Below the pieces are notes generated by a model. That model was not told the DNA's origin. It did no database searches and was given only the letters and a program-made list of their open reading frames with translations. A DNA stretch of 64,000 nucleotides from Acidobacteriota bacterium (GTDB lineage: Bacteria > Acidobacteriota > Polarisedimenticolia > J045): the NCBI GenBank assembly GCA_017994815.1, contig JAGOJY010000009.1:1-64000 (forward strand). The letters run 5' to 3'. Position 1 is the first letter of the stretch; each line of letters opens with the position of its first letter. The translations under genes and the position numbers were made by a program. Positions 60,542 to 64,000 of this stretch are shown here, piece after piece.

Positions 60542-62347
60542 CTACTGCGCCTGGCCCTGGATCAGCCCGTTGGGCGTGCTGCAGTAGCAGATCGTGCCGA
60601 CGGCCGCCGGCTGGAACAAGGTGCAGTTGCCGTAGGGCGTCACGCAGGTCGATGTCATCTGCGGCGGGGGCTGCTGCTGCGCGTACTCCTGCGGCGGGGG
60701 GGCCGCCGGCTGCGCGAACGTCTGCTCGGCCACCTGCCTGCCGGCGTTGTCGAGTTCGTTCACCAGCGCCGCGAGCCCGATCAAGATCGCCAGCACGAGG
60801 AAGCCCAGAAATCCGAGCACGATCATGATCCGCAGGCCCCAGCGCGCCGTTCTGCGCGGCGGCACTTGCTCGACGGCCCCCGGGTCCTGCCCCAGCGCGC
60901 GGATCGGTGTGCGCGCGCCGACCGCTTCGCGACGCGGCCGCTCGCGGTCCTCGCGCTCGCGGCGCGCCCGCTCCTCGCGCTGGCGCTCTTCGAAGTCCGC
61001 GCGCTCGCGGCGCAGCCGCTCCTCGGCCTCGCGTCGCTCGCGGTCTTCCGCCTCCCGCCGGCGGCGCTCGAACTCCTCGCGCTCGCGGCGCAGCCGGTCC
61101 TCGGCCTCGCGCCGCTCGCGCTGCTCGTCCTCGGCGCGCTGGCGCTCGGCGGCCTCGGCCGCAGCGGCCGCGGACTGGCGCGCCCGCGCCTCTTCGTCCC
61201 GGCGCCGCGCCTGCTCGACGCGTGCCGCGGCCTCCGCCTCCGGCACGCGCGCGATCTCGAAGATGACGCCGTCCGGGGCGCGCATGTACAGGACCGGCGT
61301 GCCCCACTCGATGTCGTTTCCCTGCGCGAAGACGCACTTGCGGGCCTCGGCCAGCGCGGTGTCGACCGGGCAGCCGTCGGCCAGCGCGCGGTAGAACTCG
61401 TGTGCCAGCTCGATCGCGGCCTCGTCGGTGATCTCGAACTGCATGGCGATCACGGCCGGGATGCCCTGCTGGACCAGGCACTGCGCCGCCCCGGCGAAGA
61501 TGTCGGCGCGCGACGTGCGTGCACCCTCGCAGGCATTGAGCACGGCCAGGCGCAGGGTGGATTCGTCGTAGAGCAGGGCACCGAGGTACTGCGCGCCGAC
61601 TTGCCGGCCCTTGCGCGAGCCGTCCTCCAGGATCAACACTCCCTCGTCGCTCCTGGTGTCGAACCCGCCGTGACCGACGAAGTGGAAGATGTGGTACTCC
61701 TCCTGCCTCAGCCGCCGCTGGAGCTGCACCAGCGTCGGCGGGTCGATGCGTTCCAGCTCGATCAGTCCGCGGCCCTGGAGGTCGGAGACCGCGTCGTTCA
61801 GCTTCGCCCATTCCGCGTCCACGTCCAGCGACGGGTAGTCGGTCGGGCTGCAGATCACGGCGGCGACGCGCAGCGGCGGGCGCACGGCGATCGGCCGGAT
61901 CGGTTCCGGCAGGCCGACGTAGCGCACCAGCGGCGTCTTCCCCGAGAGCGCCAGGAAGCGGTTCAGCGCGGGGTTGTACAGGTACTCCCACGGGATGTCG
62001 GCCAGCTCCGGCGCCTGGTCCAGGTGCAACCGCAGGCGCAGCCCGAGCCCGCGGGCGTCGGCGTCGAACAGCGCCGCGTGCAGGCAGCCGCCGACATCGC
62101 CCGAGAACACCGAGCGGAACAGCCGGCCGCCGAAGTCCTTGGCCGCCTCCATCGCCGGGCTCTCGATCCGGCGCACGCCACGCCGCGTGCGGCCCATCTT
62201 GAGCACGAAGTTCTCCAGCTCCGTGTCGTTGAACGGGAGCTGGAACACCACGGATCCCTGGCCGGTGGGGGAGCCGATCACCCTTGCGCAGTAACCTCCG
62301 GCCGTCTTCTCGAGCTGGAGGTCGAAGTCGGCGTAGCGTGCAGACAT
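60542..62347 (-). CDS. CHAT-domain protease with coiled coil and membrane anchor (601 aa)
   Basis: This protein has a unique N-terminal domain (about residues 1-150), then a CHAT (caspase/separase-like) domain of about 150-365. Its catalytic dyad is clear: His226 in FHFVGHGGF and Cys273 in LNACEGA. After it comes a strongly charged Arg/Glu coiled coil (about 370-475), a linker, one transmembrane helix (about 506-529), a Pro/Gln-rich stretch and a C-terminal four-cysteine motif (Cys568, 575, 587, 589). CHAT proteins are proteases used in bacterial immunity, adaptor cleavage and cell death. The ATG at 62347 is used. The next gene begins 26 bases upstream of it. Confidence 0.88.
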   Translation of the reverse strand: MSARYADFDLQLEKTAGGYCARVIGSPTGQGSVVFQLPFNDTELENFVLKMGRTRRGVRRIESPAMEAAKDFGGRLFRSVFSGDVGGCLHAALFDADARGLGLRLRLHLDQAPELADIPWEYLYNPALNRFLALSGKTPLVRYVGLPEPIRPIAVRPPLRVAAVICSPTDYPSLDVDAEWAKLNDAVSDLQGRGLIELERIDPPTLVQLQRRLRQEEYHIFHFVGHGGFDTRSDEGVLILEDGSRKGRQVGAQYLGALLYDESTLRLAVLNACEGARTSRADIFAGAAQCLVQQGIPAVIAMQFEITDEAAIELAHEFYRALADGCPVDTALAEARKCVFAQGNDIEWGTPVLYMRAPDGVIFEIARVPEAEAAARVEQARRRDEEARARQSAAAAAEAAERQRAEDEQRERREAEDRLRREREEFERRRREAEDRERREAEERLRRERADFEERQREERARREREDRERPRREAVGARTPIRALGQDPGAVEQVPPRRTARWGLRIMIVLGFLGFLVLAILIGLAALVNELDNAGRQVAEQTFAQPAAPPPQEYAQQQPPPQMTSTCVTPYGNCTLFQPAAVGTICYCSTPNGLIQGQAQ

Positions 62348-62373
62348 GGTGAGCTCTCCGCGCCGCCACCCGC

Positions 62374-62880
62374 TCAGGTGAGCAGCCGCTGCGCCCGCGC
62401 CAGTGCGACCTGCAGCGCGAGCCGGGTCTCGTCGTCGCGCCCCGTCCCGGGCTCGCCGCCCAGCGTCCGCGACGCAGGCGGGGCCTGGTTCATCATGTCG
62501 CTGGCGGCGGTGGACACGTCCTCCAGCGTCGAGCGCATCTCGTTCCACTGCGAGCGTGCGGCCTGCGCGTCGGTCTCGGCGCGCCGCCGCGCCTCGAGCG
62601 ACTCGGAGGCGGTGCGGCTGGCGATCTCCGCCGTGCGCTCGGCGTGCTCGGCCCGCGCCTCGGTCGTCGTGCGGTTGAAGTAGTAGCCCAGCACGAGGCC
62701 CAGCACCGGGTTGACGATCAGCAGCAGGTCCTTGACCCGCGCGAAGCTCTCCGGCGTATCGACGTAGCCCAGCGCGATGATCACCAGGGACAGCGAGCCG
62801 ACGACCACCAGCGCCGCCAGCCCGGCGGTGACGTACTCGCGCAGGCGCGTGAGGCGCGCGCCCTGCGGCTGCTCAGGCAT
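62374..62880 (-). CDS. Small membrane protein between two CHAT genes (168 aa)
   Basis: The 168-residue protein has two transmembrane helices (about residues 17-37 and 50-67), the second ending in VLGYYFNRTTT. They are followed by a long, charged, helical tail rich in Ala, Glu and Arg (about 70-120). No family is recognised. It overlaps the upstream CHAT gene by eight bases, so it is surely co-transcribed. The pattern of two helices plus a coiled-coil tail suits an adaptor or regulator placed in the membrane next to the CHAT proteins. Confidence 0.75.
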   Translation of the reverse strand: MPEQPQGARLTRLREYVTAGLAALVVVGSLSLVIIALGYVDTPESFARVKDLLLIVNPVLGLVLGYYFNRTTTEARAEHAERTAEIASRTASESLEARRRAETDAQAARSQWNEMRSTLEDVSTAASDMMNQAPPASRTLGGEPGTGRDDETRLALQVALARAQRLLT

Positions 62881-64000
62881 CGATCCGTCCCTCCTCGCGG
62901 ACCGCGGCCGGCTCCGGCGCGCGGACGATCCGCGTTTCGGCATCGCAGTAGACCGCGTAGAGCAGTCCCAAAGGGTTGCCGTGCTCGAACAGGAACTCGC
63001 GCCGCAGCGCGAGGCATGCGCGGCCGAGTCCCTCGCCTGCCAGGAAGCGGTCGAAGAACGCCCGGGCCCACGCCGCGGCGAAGACAGCCGGGACGTCGCA
63101 CTCCGTCCCGATCACGCCCCGCGCGCCCTTGGCGACGAAGTACGGGACGAACCCGTCGTAGAACAAGGGCGAGAGACGGGCCGAGGCGCAGGCGTTGAGG
63201 AACACCAACGGGCTGCCGGCGAACGGCTCGCTCGCCGGGGCGAGGAGGTTCAGGTCTTCGAGGGTCAGCCGCTCGCGGCCGGTGAGCACGAGCGAGGACG
63301 CGTCCGGCCCCCCCGGGTCGGTCAGGTCGCGCGACTCGGCGTGGCAGAAGAAGTACTCGATCTGCGCGTCGTTGCCGGCGGCCCGCGCCAGCGCACCCGA
63401 GACGTCGTCGCGGGTCCGCCGCACGCTCACGCGCGCGCGACCCGCGCGCGCGAGATCGTCCCAGTAGCCGAGCTGCGGGCCGACCAGCGGCAGCCGCATC
63501 TCGGCGTCGAGGTCGGCGTTGACGTTGAGCCCGACCGACAGCGCGGGCGCGGCCGCGATCTCGCCGTCCAGCACGTGCATGTCCTGCTGCAGCGGGATCT
63601 GCTCGACGACGTGGCCGAGGCCGAGGAACAGCTCGGGGTCGACGCGCGCCGGGTCGAAGCGCTCGGCGAGGTACAGCAGGCCCCACGGCACCGGGAAGCG
63701 TTGCGCGAACACCTGCAGGCGCAGCGGCCCGCGCGCCGCCGCGGCGCGCAGCCGGTCGCCCAAGAGCCGCAGGTCGCTCCCGCCGCCCGGGGGCGCGAAC
63801 ACCTGCTGGAACAGGCGGAACCCGGCGCGCGCGAGCGCCGCCAGGGCGGCGTCGCGCGCCGCGGCGGGGATCGCCAGCGCGTCCTGGAACACGTGCGCGC
63901 CGGTGTGCACCGCGTGCACGACCTCGTGCAGCGCGGCCCGCGCCTGCTCGACGATCCGCCCGAGCTGCGGGAACGTCAGCGGCACCGTCGCGCTCGCGGC
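62873..64000 (-). CDS. CHAT-domain protein, N-terminus cut by the window edge
   Basis: The frame runs open to the right edge, so the true start lies outside the window; the first visible in-frame start would be a GTG at 63985. At least 375 residues are present. The CHAT part has its own dyad, His in FFCHAE and Cys in FLNACASAR, and the motifs around GVIGTECDVP and AFFDRFL are typical of CHAT domains. No transmembrane segment is visible in the known part. It is a distant paralogue of the 601-residue CHAT protein encoded downstream in the same operon. Confidence 0.82.
   Translation of the reverse strand, partial: AASATVPLTFPQLGRIVEQARAALHEVVHAVHTGAHVFQDALAIPAAARDAALAALARAGFRLFQQVFAPPGGGSDLRLLGDRLRAAAARGPLRLQVFAQRFPVPWGLLYLAERFDPARVDPELFLGLGHVVEQIPLQQDMHVLDGEIAAAPALSVGLNVNADLDAEMRLPLVGPQLGYWDDLARAGRARVSVRRTRDDVSGALARAAGNDAQIEYFFCHAESRDLTDPGGPDASSLVLTGRERLTLEDLNLLAPASEPFAGSPLVFLNACASARLSPLFYDGFVPYFVAKGARGVIGTECDVPAVFAAAWARAFFDRFLAGEGLGRACLALRREFLFEHGNPLGLLYAVYCDAETRIVRAPEPAAVREEGRIDA

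Noticed and set aside
60542..64000. CRISPR-associated (TPR-CHAT, Craspase) system
   Set aside because: No CRISPR repeats, gRAMP/Cas7-11 gene or TPR-CHAT fusion are visible; the cassette has different architecture.

Overview
This 64-kb window is very GC-rich, densely coded bacterial chromosome. It has short intergenic gaps, many GTG starts and many 1-4 bp stop/start overlaps. The gene set fits a Gram-negative (diderm) bacterium: TonB/ExbB/ExbD energisation, a PilQ secretin, lipoproteins and a yajC-secD-secF unit. The mix of type IV pilus clusters, a proton-pumping pyrophosphatase, a TPR-TonB-ExbB-ExbD-ExbD operon, saccharopine-type lysine catabolism and an Hdr-Flx electron-transfer complex suggests the Acidobacteriota or a nearby deep lineage. 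That placement is inference; no rRNA is present to settle it.

Layout. 1-6.3 kb: the tail of an unknown gene, an amino-acid permease, a small unknown protein, an asparaginase, and a large secreted serine protease with fibronectin-like repeats. 6.4-9 kb: tRNA-Ser(GCU), a tiny unknown protein, and two paralogous secreted repeat proteins. 9.1-17.7 kb: housekeeping genes (phosphofructokinase, PgeF/YfiH laccase-domain protein, yajC-secD-secF, a bifunctional RelA/SpoT, a VOC protein, RidA). 17.7-20.2 kb: a lipoprotein, a TonB-like envelope protein and a STAS anti-anti-sigma factor. 20.4-27.1 kb: a seven-gene operon, hdrC-hdrB-hdrA-flxD-flxC-flxB-flxA, encoding a predicted flavin-based electron-bifurcating NAD(P)H dehydrogenase/heterodisulfide-reductase-like complex. 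27.6-30.8 kb: TPR lipoprotein, TonB, ExbB, ExbD, ExbD. 31-34 kb: membrane pyrophosphatase hppA and rpmB.

34.3-51.1 kb holds almost a full type IV pilus system: pilM-N-O-P-Q, a lipoprotein and a roadblock/LC7 protein, accB-accC inserted between clusters, then pilB, pilT, pilC, the pilS-pilR two-component system, pilA and a second pilin. A near-perfect sigma-54 promoter precedes pilA, which fits PilR being a sigma-54 activator. 51.2-57 kb follows with a glycan-assembly block: a double O-antigen-ligase/TPR fusion, a family 2 glycosyltransferase and a WecA/MraY-like phosphoglycosyl transferase. Its position suggests, but does not prove, pilin or surface glycosylation. 57.2-60.5 kb: a thioredoxin-like protein and the two saccharopine-pathway enzymes. 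60.5-64 kb: a minus-strand cassette of two CHAT (caspase-like) proteins around a small membrane protein. The window's right edge cuts the first of these genes.

Intergenic regions repeatedly carry GC-rich palindromes of two styles (GGGGACAGG/CCTGTCCCC and GGGCCGCC/GGCGGCCC), mostly just downstream of genes. They look like a REP/terminator family. The most unusual parts for follow-up are the dual-CHAT membrane cassette, the mirrored hdr-flx operon, and the duplicated Wzy-like polymerase next to the sigma-54-controlled pilin.
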